Shown: positions 1 to 6,664, counted from the stretch's first letter. The stretch: DNA of 15,944 nucleotides from an uncultured Campylobacter sp. (GCF_937997595.1 NZ_CALKTS010000357.1:1-15944); one strand, 5' to 3'. Numbers and translations are program-made. The notes: generated from the sequence alone by a model not told the origin.

Positions 1-462
1 CACGTTCGGCTCATTTGCTATTTTCAAAAATCCCTCCGCGTTTATGCTGCCGACCTTATACAGCTCGTAGTCGTACTGCTTTACGCCGGGCGCGTTCATA
101 AGCATGCTAAAGCCCTTTTGTTTAAGCAGATCAAGCGCCTTGCTGCTGCGATTGCCCGTATTACAATAAAGTACGACGTTTTTATCCTTGTAGGCGTTTA
201 TCTCATCCAGCCTGCTTTCAAGCTGCTCAAGCGGGATGTTGATCGCGTGTTTTAGGTGGCCTGCAGCGTACTCATCCGCGCTTCTGACGTCGATGACTAG
301 ATAATTTTCTTTCGCCCTATTGTCCTCCTCTATCGCTGATAGCGCCGCGCCGCTTATGGCGTAGCCGTTAGGCTGTTGCATCTCGGCGCTACAAGTCGCA
401 AAAGATCCCAATGCCGCCAGCAAAACCGCGCTTTTTAAAATTTTGTGAGAAATAAATTTCAT
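1..462 (-). CDS. Secreted single-domain rhodanese (sulfurtransferase), C-terminus beyond window
   Basis: The 154 residues present begin with a hydrophobic export signal (about residues 8-26, ending near CSAE), followed by a rhodanese fold. Visible rhodanese landmarks are VIDVRSADEYAAGHL, the HAINIPL segment and the active-site loop CNTGNRSS with the catalytic cysteine at residue 100. Rhodaneses carry sulfane sulfur (or selenium) on this cysteine. The ATG at 462 is chosen because GAGGAG lies just upstream and the signal peptide starts there. The reading frame is still open at base 1, so the end is missing. It lies downstream of the broken arsM-like gene on the same strand. It is much shorter than the three-domain rhodanese at 4544-5920 and, unlike that protein's first two domains, keeps its cysteine. 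The family call is secure; the physiological donor and acceptor cannot be read from sequence. Confidence 0.88.
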   Translation of the reverse strand, partial: MKFISHKILKSAVLLAALGSFATCSAEMQQPNGYAISGAALSAIEEDNRAKENYLVIDVRSADEYAAGHLKHAINIPLEQLESRLDEINAYKDKNVVLYCNTGNRSSKALDLLKQKGFSMLMNAPGVKQYDYELYKVGSINAEGFLKIANEPNV

Positions 463-512
463 CTCGTCTCCTCTTAATAAAATTTCGTAGTTAAATTTGC
501 ATAAATTTCTGC

Positions 513-564
513 AAAAATTCTTCGGCGACCGCCGACTCTGAGGAATAATTCTATAAGAATTTTT
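513..564. repeat. Nested inverted repeat containing one copy of a 17-base palindromic element
   Basis: The outer arms AAAAATTCTT (513-522) and AAGAATTTTT (555-564) are perfectly complementary over 10 bases. Between them is a compact inner palindrome, TCGGCG-AC-CGCCGA (522-535). The inner part belongs to a 17-base sequence repeated exactly at 1320-1336. It lies between the end of the arsM-like remnant and the rhodanese start. It could fold in RNA of either strand; the plus strand has a short T-rich tail, so terminator activity is possible but unproven. Confidence 0.55.
521..537 (+). repeat. 17-base direct repeat, copy 1 (TTCGGCGACCGCCGACT)
   Basis: An identical copy in the same orientation is at 1320-1336. 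Together the two copies bracket the arsM-like remnant and the mini-ORF upstream of it. The element contains the hairpin TCGGCG/CGCCGA with a two-base loop. It may be a dispersed palindromic extragenic element or a trace of insertion or deletion; copy number elsewhere is unknown. Confidence 0.6.
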
Positions 565-658
565 ATTAATTCCAAATTAATAACGAGCGTTTTTGCGATC
601 GTATTTTTAAATCTTTTATAGGTTAAAAGCGCCCAAGGAGATCCTCGGGACATTAAAT

Positions 659-1218
659 TTAGCAGCAGCATCCTCCGCCGCAACATTCATTGCCGCCACC
701 AAGTACCTCAGGTGCCTGTCCGTAGCCTGCGAACGCGCGAAATACTTGCTTCTGTCGCCAAGGGCCTCGAAATATCTTCCAAACCGCGTTTCCTGCACTA
801 TCGCCGCGCTGTTGCCACATACGCTCATCGGTAGGTCTTTTTCGAAATGGTGATGATCGTCTAGATCGAAGAAATGCTAGCTACCTTCTATGACACTGCG
901 GTATATCGCTATTTGAGCGTATTCCTCGCAGATGTCCTCGATAAAATCCGAAATTTTAATCGCGCGGACTGTGCGAGAGCTAAATTTGATATTACCGATG
1001 AGATCCTCAATCTGCGGATTGTCGATCGCAGCGCGCACGGAGCTCATATAGTGAAAGTCCTTCCAGCCTATAGCCTGCAATAACCTACTAAAATCCTCGA
1101 TATACATCGCTCCGCCTAGACATTCGCCGCGTAAAATTCGGTCGTCTGAGATATTTTCATGCACGCGACGATCTGCAGAAATATCCGAAAAATAAAGCTC
1201 GCCGCCGCATTTTAGCAC
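659..1218 (-). pseudogene. Broken arsenite methyltransferase (ArsM-like), N-terminus lost, one stop and one frameshift
   Basis: ArsM enzymes methylate As(III) with S-adenosylmethionine. The preserved C-terminal half reads VLKCGGELYFSDI, then ECLGGAMYIEDFSRLL, then YAQIAIYRSVIEGS, and meets an in-frame TAG at 877-879. The same frame goes straight on with HFFDLDDHHHFEKDLP and VCGNSAAI...TRFGRYFEALGDRSKYF, the familiar ArsM order. Around 733-743 the match moves to another frame (RAFAGYGQAPEVL), ending in the Cys-rich tail GGNECCGGGCCC and TAA at 659-661. Upstream of the GTG at 1218 an in-frame TGA occurs at once, and the SAM-binding and early cysteine regions, which should occupy roughly the first half of a protein of about 350 residues, are absent. 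At least three lesions make a working enzyme very unlikely. It stands downstream of the ArsS-type operon, as expected for an arsM. Confidence 0.8.
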
Positions 1219-1221
1219 GCG

Positions 1222-1299
1222 TCAATTAAAAAAAGTGCCGATTACTTCGCCGGCGATGATTTTGCGAAAATAACCTTCACAATTACACTTTTCGCTCAT
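1222..1299 (-). CDS. Candidate 25-residue ORF upstream of arsM remnant, probably a gene-start fragment
   Basis: ATG at 1299 has AGAAGA a few bases upstream and opens MSEKCNCEGYFRKIIAGEV, ending at TGA 1222-1224, directly against the truncated arsM-like sequence. Two cysteines are near the start. It does not resemble the N-terminus of ArsM that I know; the FRKIIAGE stretch faintly recalls HIT-family starts, but that is too short to rely on. It may be the 5' end of another gene joined to the arsM remnant by a deletion, or a chance ORF. Confidence 0.25.
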   Translation of the reverse strand: MSEKCNCEGYFRKIIAGEVIGTFFN

Positions 1300-1319
1300 T
1301 AGTTCTTCTAAATTTTATT

Positions 1320-1336
1320 TTCGGCGACCGCCGACT
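1320..1336 (+). repeat. 17-base direct repeat, copy 2
   Basis: Identical to 521-537 and in the same orientation. It sits about 20 bases upstream of the mini-ORF start at 1299, so the two copies bracket the degenerate arsM module. The internal TCGGCG/CGCCGA palindrome is intact. Confidence 0.6.
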
Positions 1337-1589
1337 TAAATTTTATTTAAAATTTTGCCTAAGTGGAATTTGAAATAAAATTTAGCGCGCTTTGCGCAAA
1401 ATCCGCGTCTTTAAATTTAAAACGGCTTTTATCTTTTAGGCGATCGACTTACTTAATTGCAGTGCCGTTTAAGCTCAAACCATCCCCGGCACAAACGCAC
1501 CTAATTTGCGGGAAGCTTAGATACTTACAAGCAGAAATTCTCGCCTGCTTGTTTTTTCCGTTTAGTTTATTTGCGTATGCCGTAGCTTT
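1337..1589. other. Spacer of about 250 bases with no convincing gene
   Basis: The stretch between repeat copy 2 and the end of the phosphoesterase-like gene is rich in AAATTT words. A plus-strand open frame of 76 codons (1363-1593) exists but has no ribosome-binding site and no recognisable domain, and it overlaps the end of the minus-strand gene. The only clear signal is a plus-oriented terminator-like hairpin at 1527-1557. Confidence 0.5.
1527..1557 (+). terminator. Rho-independent terminator-like hairpin, plus orientation
   Basis: The perfect 8-base arms ACAAGCAG (1527-1534) and CTGCTTGT (1545-1552) enclose a 10-base loop and are followed by a T run through 1557. In the minus direction the hairpin is preceded by the A run and has no U tail, so it is oriented for plus-strand transcription. 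No plus-strand gene is evident upstream; it may end an unannotated short transcript or block antisense transcription into the minus-strand operon. Confidence 0.5.
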
Positions 1590-2648
1590 TTAAATTTGAG
1601 TAAAGCCGCCTAGCATCGCATCCGAAATTTTATCCGTCGTGCCGCTTACGATGCGGCTGCGATAAGAGATTGCCGCAGGACTTTGCGCGCCCCAAATCTC
1701 GTCAAACCACTTTAGAAATTTTACCCCGTCATATCGCACCGGCAAGGCCTCGACATAGATCCGCCCACGTTTGGCGCGGTAGATCGCCTCTTTATTAGGC
1801 CTCACGGCGATGCGACTAATCAAGCCAAAAAGCGTGCCGCTTAAATTTCGCGCATGAAACCCTTCTCCTTTAAATTTTAAAATTTCATCCGCTTGCGCGT
1901 TTTGCGATATGTCGTTCTCCTCGCTGCTCGTTTTTTCCGTAAATTTTAAAATTTCCCTCACCTCGGCAAATTCTAAATTTAGGGGTGCAAAATTTGGCAT
2001 GCCAGCCGCGCCGTTATTGATGACGATGCCGTGCTGAAGGGCGATCGCCGCGGACGCGCAGGTGTGCGTGCAGGCTAGCACGTCAAATTTATTTTCCGCT
2101 AGCCACGCGTCAAGTTCCTTTTGGCGGACGGGCTCGCTTAAGCTTTCGCGAGAGCAGCCCCAACCGGCTAAAAATTTCTCATCTCCGTGTGTGATAGCGA
2201 CATTTGCGTCGCCGACGCTTATAAGCTCGCATTTATGGCGGTTTTTAAAGATTTCCAAATTCTGCGCGCACTCTTTTTTTACAAGACGGCTTAGGCGAGC
2301 GTGGATTAAATTTGAGCGGCCCACCGCACCGGCATCGGTACATGGCGGATAGAAACAGCCGCATCCGTTTTGACCGCTTACAAGCTCGAACTCGACGTTG
2401 CCGTTGACCGCCGTTAGACCGCGTTTTGCTATTTCGCGCTCTATTTTGCAAAAGCTCTTTGCCTCTGCGTCAAACCAGTGGATATCGCCGTTAAAAACCA
2501 CGCTCGCATTTTCGGCGTCCGCCATGGCTAAAATTTGCTCCAGCGCAAATATATTGCCGTAAAGCCCGCCTACGACATATAGGCAGCGGCTTTCAAATTT
2601 AGGCTCGCGCGGGAAATTTAGCGCGTATTCAAGCGGGCAAGAGCTCAT
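1590..2648 (-). CDS. Calcineurin-like metallophosphoesterase family protein with altered first metal motif
   Basis: This 352-residue protein has the layout of a metallophosphoesterase. The first strand-loop is VVGGLYGN (about 25-32), then FNGDIHWFD (52-60), VNGNVEFE (81-88), ITHGD (152-156) and the CTHTCAS segment in place of GHTH (193-199). In active family members the first motif is DxH; here it reads GGLYGN, so both ligands of metal 1 appear to be missing. Catalysis may be changed or lost. The C-terminal 130 residues are less conserved and include a polar linker (about 240-258). ATG at 2648 overlaps the TGA of the upstream symporter gene by four bases (ATGA), which shows coupling and fixes the start. 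It is the last gene of the left-hand cluster. The substrate is unknown; a phosphorylated sugar or nucleotide intermediate would suit the neighbourhood, but that is inference. Confidence 0.7.
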   Translation of the reverse strand: MSSCPLEYALNFPREPKFESRCLYVVGGLYGNIFALEQILAMADAENASVVFNGDIHWFDAEAKSFCKIEREIAKRGLTAVNGNVEFELVSGQNGCGCFYPPCTDAGAVGRSNLIHARLSRLVKKECAQNLEIFKNRHKCELISVGDANVAITHGDEKFLAGWGCSRESLSEPVRQKELDAWLAENKFDVLACTHTCASAAIALQHGIVINNGAAGMPNFAPLNLEFAEVREILKFTEKTSSEENDISQNAQADEILKFKGEGFHARNLSGTLFGLISRIAVRPNKEAIYRAKRGRIYVEALPVRYDGVKFLKWFDEIWGAQSPAAISYRSRIVSGTTDKISDAMLGGFTQI

Positions 2649-4033
2649 CTTTTATCTTCGCATTTACAAAGCAACCCGGGCAGCGCATAAGCAAGCGTGC
2701 ATGCGATCAGTCCGTAGAAATTTATACCCAGTAGCATCGAGTATTTGCCGCTGCCGATAGCCAAAAACTCGGGAAAAAATTTCGCGTCAAACGCAAATGC
2801 GACGCCAAGAAATATCCCGAGCCAAAAGCTGAGGTGAAAACCAAGCCTCGTAGGTCTTACAAATCCGTGCAACAAAAATATCGGCGCTAAGCCGATTACC
2901 ATCGTACCGCTAATGGTCGTAGCTTTTAGAATGTCCGTGCCCACGATCATCGGTAAATTTCCAAAAATAGCAAAAAGTATCATCGAGATTATGCCGATTT
3001 TGATCGCATTTTTATAAACATCTTTGTTAAGCATTGCCGGGATATCATAGCCCACGAGCTTTGAAAGGCTCGCAAATGTCGAGTCCAGCGTCGAGCCTGC
3101 CGCGGCGATCATTACCGCCGTCATAAGGATCGTAGAGCCGATACCCATGGTTTTGGCTAGCTCTGCGGGGATGTTGCCCTTTGCAGCTATGCCTTCCATA
3201 GAGCCGTAAATTCCGATAAAGCTAAAGATCACGATGGCTATAAAACCTAGAATTCCAGATACTATGAAGCTTTTTAGCATCGTTTTTTCTTCACAGATAA
3301 AGCCGCGATCGGTTAAAACCGGATCATGAAACGGGTAGCTAACCAGCTGTAAAACGGCGACTAATAGCAGATCCACGCCTCCACCAAGCGTCCATGATCC
3401 GGTCGTTACGAGCTCGCCCACGCCGTGCTTTGGCAGGATCGTGACGATAACCCAAAGCGTCGCAACGATGAAAACGAGGGCCTGGATCACGTCGGTTACG
3501 ATTGAGCCGCGAAGCCCGCCGCGCACCGAATACACTAGCGTAAAAATCGTAAAGAGCGAAGCTGCGAGGATAAAAGGCATGCTGCCGCTATCGCCGTAAT
3601 ATCCGCCCACGACTGCGGTATTGCTCCATACTTCGTTAAAAAGTCGCACTAAAATCGCTACGCAAAAGGCTACGCTAGCCGCCGCGCCGTAGTTACTCAA
3701 TAGAAATGAAACCAGCCCGGTTGCGCCGAATTTTCGCCTTAGGCGGTATATAACAAGCCCGGCTATTGGGATACAAAGCCAATACGTCGCATATGCCACG
3801 CCGCCCACGATGCCGTAGCTAGCGCCTAAATTTGCGGCGTTGGTGACGGATTTTGCGAAGATCCAGCTGATAAAAATACTCGTCGTTAGCAAAAACGGCG
3901 ATACTTTCGCTCCGTCCGCGCTCTCGCCTTTAAAAAACGAGCCGATGCTACGCGCTTTTGGCGAAAAGGCGTACATTATGGCGCCGTAAACGATCAAAAA
4001 GCCCCAAAAAAAGAGCGATTGATACTCCTTCAT
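2645..4033 (-). CDS. Sodium:solute symporter (SSS) family transporter
   Basis: The 462-residue polytopic inner-membrane protein has about twelve or thirteen hydrophobic segments and starts with MKEYQSLFFWGFLIVYGAIM. The SSS-type segment GGLRGSIVTDVIQ (172-184) and the TM1-like ISWIFAKSVTNAANLG region (55-70) support the family, whose members couple sodium entry to uptake of solutes such as sugars, amino acids or carboxylates. AAGGAG stands five bases before the ATG at 4033. The start overlaps the TAA of the upstream gene by one base (TAATG), and the stop overlaps the phosphoesterase-like gene start by four, so it is co-translated with both. The solute cannot be told from sequence. Between a redox protein and a phosphoesterase-like protein it probably imports a small precursor for the same pathway. 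Confidence 0.85.
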   Translation of the reverse strand: MKEYQSLFFWGFLIVYGAIMYAFSPKARSIGSFFKGESADGAKVSPFLLTTSIFISWIFAKSVTNAANLGASYGIVGGVAYATYWLCIPIAGLVIYRLRRKFGATGLVSFLLSNYGAAASVAFCVAILVRLFNEVWSNTAVVGGYYGDSGSMPFILAASLFTIFTLVYSVRGGLRGSIVTDVIQALVFIVATLWVIVTILPKHGVGELVTTGSWTLGGGVDLLLVAVLQLVSYPFHDPVLTDRGFICEEKTMLKSFIVSGILGFIAIVIFSFIGIYGSMEGIAAKGNIPAELAKTMGIGSTILMTAVMIAAAGSTLDSTFASLSKLVGYDIPAMLNKDVYKNAIKIGIISMILFAIFGNLPMIVGTDILKATTISGTMVIGLAPIFLLHGFVRPTRLGFHLSFWLGIFLGVAFAFDAKFFPEFLAIGSGKYSMLLGINFYGLIACTLAYALPGLLCKCEDKR

Positions 4034-4455
4034 TAATTCTCCTTAAATTCTAAAATTTTATCCAAAGCCTTCATGCTATCGCTTATCGCACGGGGGCAAA
4101 TTTGCATAAAAAGCCCCTTCTGCAGGATAATCTCAAGCTCTGCGGGTTTACTAAGATCATAGCCCAGCACCTCTTTGCAGATACTTGATTTTTGCGTTTT
4201 AAAATAAATTTCTTTAAAGCTCGCGAGTTTTTGCTTAAATTTCCCCTTATCATCGCCGTAGGCAAGCCCTAGCACTAGTACCGCCGCCAGATACGCGCCG
4301 CATACGCTTCCTTCTTGCAAGCCGCCCACAAGCCCGCAACTAAGCCTCATCAGCTGCACCTCATCCGCGCCAAGATACTTCGCATAACGCGCCAAAATCA
4401 TCTGCGCGCAGTTTTGCTCGGCAAATCTTTGCGCGATTTGCTCATTACTCATCAT
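4033..4455 (-). CDS. C_GCAxxG_C_C-type redox protein
   Basis: With the ATG at 4455 the product is 140 residues with cysteines at 16 (NCAQ), 40 (SCGLVGGL), 52 (VCGAYLAA), 93 (SICKEVLGYD) and 120 (ICPRAI). This matches the C_GCAxxG_C_C family, small proteins thought to be redox-active and often found near redox or metalloid genes; their exact reaction is not established. Here the GCAxxG motif reads CGAYLA. The open frame can be extended to a TTG at 4485, but AAGGA lies seven bases before the ATGATG pair at 4455/4452, so the later start is preferred. No signal peptide is visible, so it is probably cytoplasmic. It is coupled to the symporter by TAATG. Upstream lies a 21-base sequence repeated exactly before another position of the cluster (6580-6600). 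Confidence 0.72.
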   Translation of the reverse strand: MMSNEQIAQRFAEQNCAQMILARYAKYLGADEVQLMRLSCGLVGGLQEGSVCGAYLAAVLVLGLAYGDDKGKFKQKLASFKEIYFKTQKSSICKEVLGYDLSKPAELEIILQKGLFMQICPRAISDSMKALDKILEFKEN

Positions 4456-4462
4456 AGCTTTA

Positions 4463-4483
4463 TCCTTAAATTTTATTTCAAGC
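4463..4483 (-). repeat. 21-base repeat in the leader of the C_GCAxxG gene, copy 1
   Basis: On the minus strand this reads GCTTGAAATAAAATTTAAGG plus one more A and carries the ribosome-binding site of the gene starting at 4455. An exact copy is at 6580-6600, also leading to AAGGA. It may be a duplicated translation-start region or a shared regulatory element. Confidence 0.55.
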
Positions 4484-4489
4484 AATGCA

Positions 4490-4518
4490 GACAGGTTAAA
4501 GTTTAAATTTTACCTGTC
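4490..4518. repeat. Inverted repeat GACAGGT / ACCTGTC between rhodanese and redox genes
   Basis: Seven-base perfect arms at 4490-4496 and 4512-4518 enclose an AT-rich 15-base spacer. In the minus direction no T run follows, so it is not a standard terminator. It could be an operator or a processing hairpin in the 88-base gap between the two genes. Confidence 0.35.
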
Positions 4519-4543
4519 GTGGCCGCAAATTTATACGCAGAAT

Positions 4544-5920
4544 TTAATTGAAAAATTCCTGCGGGGCTTTTTCGGGCGCGTCTTTTGGAAGACCTTTTTC
4601 TTTAACAGGGCTGCCCGCTTTTTTACTCCATTCATACCAACCGCCGACGTAAACACCTACTCGAGGCCAGCCCAAGGCCTTTGCAATATAATATGTCTCG
4701 GCCGCTCTCCAGCCCGTACCGCAGTGAAACGAGACGATTTTATCGGGACTTATACCCCAAAGCTTCCAGCGATCCTCTATGATTTTATAATTAAACATCG
4801 TGTTGTCTAAATTCCTAAAATCTTCCATCGCATAAGGATTTGAGCCTGCGTAGGCAAATCTTGAGTTTGCGATATCACCCACTTTATCTATATACGTGTA
4901 GCCGCTCTTTTTGCCGAGATATTCGTCAAAGCTTCTAACCGACGCAATAACGGCATTTTTATCGCCCACAAGCTCACGTTCTTGCTCATAGCTAAATACG
5001 ATACCAGGATTTTGCGGAATTTGTACGCCGAATTCCCTCTTTTGCGGCGTAACAATACCTGTTTTAAAAGGACGTTTTTCTAGCTTCCAAAGCGTCTTTC
5101 CTCCGTTTAAAAATTTTATATTTTTTACGCCCGCATAGTCCATAACCAAAGCCGCTCTATTCGCGCCCGTTGTTCCTTTCGTCGTAGCATATAAAATCAC
5201 CATCGTATTTTCGTTAATACCCGCATTTTGTAAGACCTCTTTTATGTGTTCTTTAGACGGAAGTCCCCAGAATTTCAACTGCTCCTCAAGTGGGATATTT
5301 TCGTATTCTTGCATTATTCTCGGACCCACGACGTGATTTATATCGTCAGAGAATAAATTTATTGCGCCCTTAATGTGGCTGCTTTCGTATTCACCTTTTT
5401 CGCCGGGGACGGAAATCTCTACAATGACATATCCTCTGCCGTCATAAGCCTCTACTTTTTTACCGTCTAATAAATCTTGCAGCCACTGCGGCGAAACATA
5501 TCTCTCATAGCCCTTTAGCCGCTCTAAGTCATTGGGGTGAGCATTTATTCCGCCCTTTAGAGCGTATAAATTTGAAAATCCCTGCTCTTTAAATTTATCA
5601 TAAACCGCTTCGCTTAGCTCGTCGTCGGCATAAAGAACGGTCTTTTTGCTTTTATCTATCTTGCGTCTTTTAAGCTCCACGTCGATTTTATCTTTACTTG
5701 GTTCGTAATTTAGCCACTGAGCAGGGAAGTCGATCGTACCTTTTAAATGCCCGCTTACGCCCTTTGCGTTTTTCCAGCCCAGATACAAATCCTCGCTTCT
5801 GGTGTCAATAAGCTGAACGTCATCTCGTAGCTCCTCATAGCCGATAGTAGCTTCTTTTGCAAAGCAGGCTGCTGCAAATGCAAATAAAAACAGCGCTGCT
5901 GCAACAAATATTTTTTTCAT
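4544..5920 (-). CDS. Exported three-domain rhodanese, only the last domain with catalytic cysteine
   Basis: The ATG at 5920 gives 458 residues. It is preferred over the upstream in-frame ATG at 6001 because AAAGGAG lies just before it and the next residues form a clear signal peptide (MKKIFVAAALFLFAFAAACF). The protein should be periplasmic. Domain 1 (about 25-135) has YEELRDDVQLIDTRSEDLY but LYADDELS where the active loop should be. Domain 2 (about 140-300) ends in ILYATTKGTTGANRAA, again without cysteine. Domain 3 (about 310-440) has FHCGTGWRAAE with Cys400. So one active site and two probably structural or binding domains are present. It would carry sulfane sulfur, or possibly selenium. 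The TAG of the upstream membrane protein gene stands two bases before this ATG, inside the same ribosome-binding region, so they are coupled. The role in the cluster is inferred only. Confidence 0.85.
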   Translation of the reverse strand: MKKIFVAAALFLFAFAAACFAKEATIGYEELRDDVQLIDTRSEDLYLGWKNAKGVSGHLKGTIDFPAQWLNYEPSKDKIDVELKRRKIDKSKKTVLYADDELSEAVYDKFKEQGFSNLYALKGGINAHPNDLERLKGYERYVSPQWLQDLLDGKKVEAYDGRGYVIVEISVPGEKGEYESSHIKGAINLFSDDINHVVGPRIMQEYENIPLEEQLKFWGLPSKEHIKEVLQNAGINENTMVILYATTKGTTGANRAALVMDYAGVKNIKFLNGGKTLWKLEKRPFKTGIVTPQKREFGVQIPQNPGIVFSYEQERELVGDKNAVIASVRSFDEYLGKKSGYTYIDKVGDIANSRFAYAGSNPYAMEDFRNLDNTMFNYKIIEDRWKLWGISPDKIVSFHCGTGWRAAETYYIAKALGWPRVGVYVGGWYEWSKKAGSPVKEKGLPKDAPEKAPQEFFN

Positions 5921-5922
5921 TT

Positions 5923-6465
5923 CTACTCCTTTGAAACAATTTGTTTCTTTTTTAAAATTTGAACGATTTTTTTGAATATATAAAAATACACAATTGTGCA
6001 AGCTCCGGAAAATAGATAAATTCTAGCTTGAGCTATAATTTTTTCAAATGATAGCGCGAAAGTTACGTCTACTAATTTACCGCTTGATAATAGCGAATAT
6101 AGCTCGCTTGCGATTATCCTAGAAAATAGCGCCATAACCGCACTTGCAGCAAGAATTTTCTTAAATTTAATCTTGCCTGCGCAAAAAAGTGATATGATCG
6201 CCGCATTTACAAATCCGAGCACAAGCGAATAGCTAAAAAATGTGTCGGCAAGTCGAAATTTTATCATTATGCACGCAATGGCAACGAGATAAAAAACCGA
6301 TGGCACAAATCCAAAATACACGCAAAAAATAAAAAGCCCTGCGATGTTTAAATATACGTAATCCGCGACTTCAAAAAATATTAGAGATACGGCGGTAAAC
6401 GCGCTTAAAATCGCAGCGGAGAAAAATACTATGATCCCGCTTAGAAAATTTTCTTTTCGCATCAT
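5923..6465 (-). CDS. Polytopic membrane protein, unknown, somewhat like ECF-type S components
   Basis: The product is 180 residues, mostly hydrophobic, with five or six membrane segments (for example about 8-30, 38-58, 60-72, 76-95, 103-122, 148-170) and a Lys-rich C-terminal tail (KKKQIVSKE) that should be cytoplasmic. Size and pattern recall substrate-binding S components of energy-coupling-factor transporters, but I see no diagnostic motif and no neighbouring ECF ATPase, so the resemblance is weak. AAAGGA precedes the ATGATG start at 6465. Its stop is two bases before the rhodanese start, so the two proteins are made together and may cooperate at the inner membrane. The upstream 200-base gap separates it from the ArsS-type gene. 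Confidence 0.6.
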   Translation of the reverse strand: MMRKENFLSGIIVFFSAAILSAFTAVSLIFFEVADYVYLNIAGLFIFCVYFGFVPSVFYLVAIACIMIKFRLADTFFSYSLVLGFVNAAIISLFCAGKIKFKKILAASAVMALFSRIIASELYSLLSSGKLVDVTFALSFEKIIAQARIYLFSGACTIVYFYIFKKIVQILKKKQIVSKE

Positions 6466-6502
6466 AAGGCTTATCCTTTAAAAACCGATGGATATTGCGC
6501 GA

Positions 6503-6568
6503 TTAAAAAGTAAATTCACACGCACCCCGCAAATAACCGATTTTAAAGACAATAGTGCTTTCTATCAC
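6503..6568 (-). CDS. Candidate 21-residue ORF in the gap after arsS
   Basis: GTG at 6568 is preceded by AAGGAG with a 10-base gap, inside copy 2 of the 21-base repeat leader. It encodes a short peptide beginning MIESTIVFKIGYLRGACEF and stops at TAA 6503-6505. The ribosome-binding site is good but nothing else supports coding; it may be a leader peptide, a remnant of a lost gene, or chance. Confidence 0.25.
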   Translation of the reverse strand: MIESTIVFKIGYLRGACEFTF

Positions 6569-6579
6569 CGTATCTATTC

Positions 6580-6600
6580 TCCTTAAATTTTATTTCAAGC
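6580..6600 (-). repeat. 21-base repeat, copy 2
   Basis: Exact match to 4463-4483, same orientation. The minus strand ends in AAGGA and continues with G, giving AAGGAG before the candidate ORF at 6503-6568. Flanking bases differ from copy 1. Confidence 0.55.
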
Positions 6601-6601
6601 G

Positions 6602-6664
6602 GGACGTAAATTTAACTTATTCCGCCCGCTGCTTTACGCCTTTTAAATTTGGACGTAAGTTTAA
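6602..6664. repeat. Imperfect 14-base direct repeat (GGACGTAA[A/G]TTTAA) just after arsS
   Basis: Copies lie at 6602-6615 and 6651-6664, differing at one base, directly downstream of the ArsS-type stop codon. Between them, on the minus strand, GCGGG and CCCGC arms can pair. The arrangement may be a weak operon-internal hairpin or a binding site; no T run follows. Confidence 0.35.

Noticed and set aside
616..828. Separate 70-residue minus-strand gene starting at 828
   Set aside because: It is the continuation of the arsM-like sequence after the TAG (VCGNSAAI, GDRSKYF) and switches frame before the Cys-rich tail.
877..1218. A shorter functional arsM-like protein ending at the TAG
   Set aside because: Homology continues in frame past the TAG and then across a frameshift, and the SAM-binding N-terminal half is absent, so the 113 residues are a remnant.
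1363..1593. Plus-strand open frame of 76 codons
   Set aside because: No ribosome-binding site, no domain, AAATTT-rich spacer composition, and it overlaps the end of a well-supported minus-strand gene.
2062..2352. Plus-strand open frame of 96 codons
   Set aside because: It lies wholly antisense to the phosphoesterase-like gene, whose motifs and coupling are clear; composition is that of a shadow frame.
4456..4485. TTG start at 4485 for the C_GCAxxG protein
   Set aside because: The ATG pair at 4455/4452 follows AAGGA at normal distance, and the extra residues would translate the leader repeat.
5921..6001. Upstream in-frame ATG extension of the triple rhodanese
   Set aside because: It would bury the signal peptide and overlap the membrane protein gene; the ATG at 5920 has AAAGGAG directly before it.
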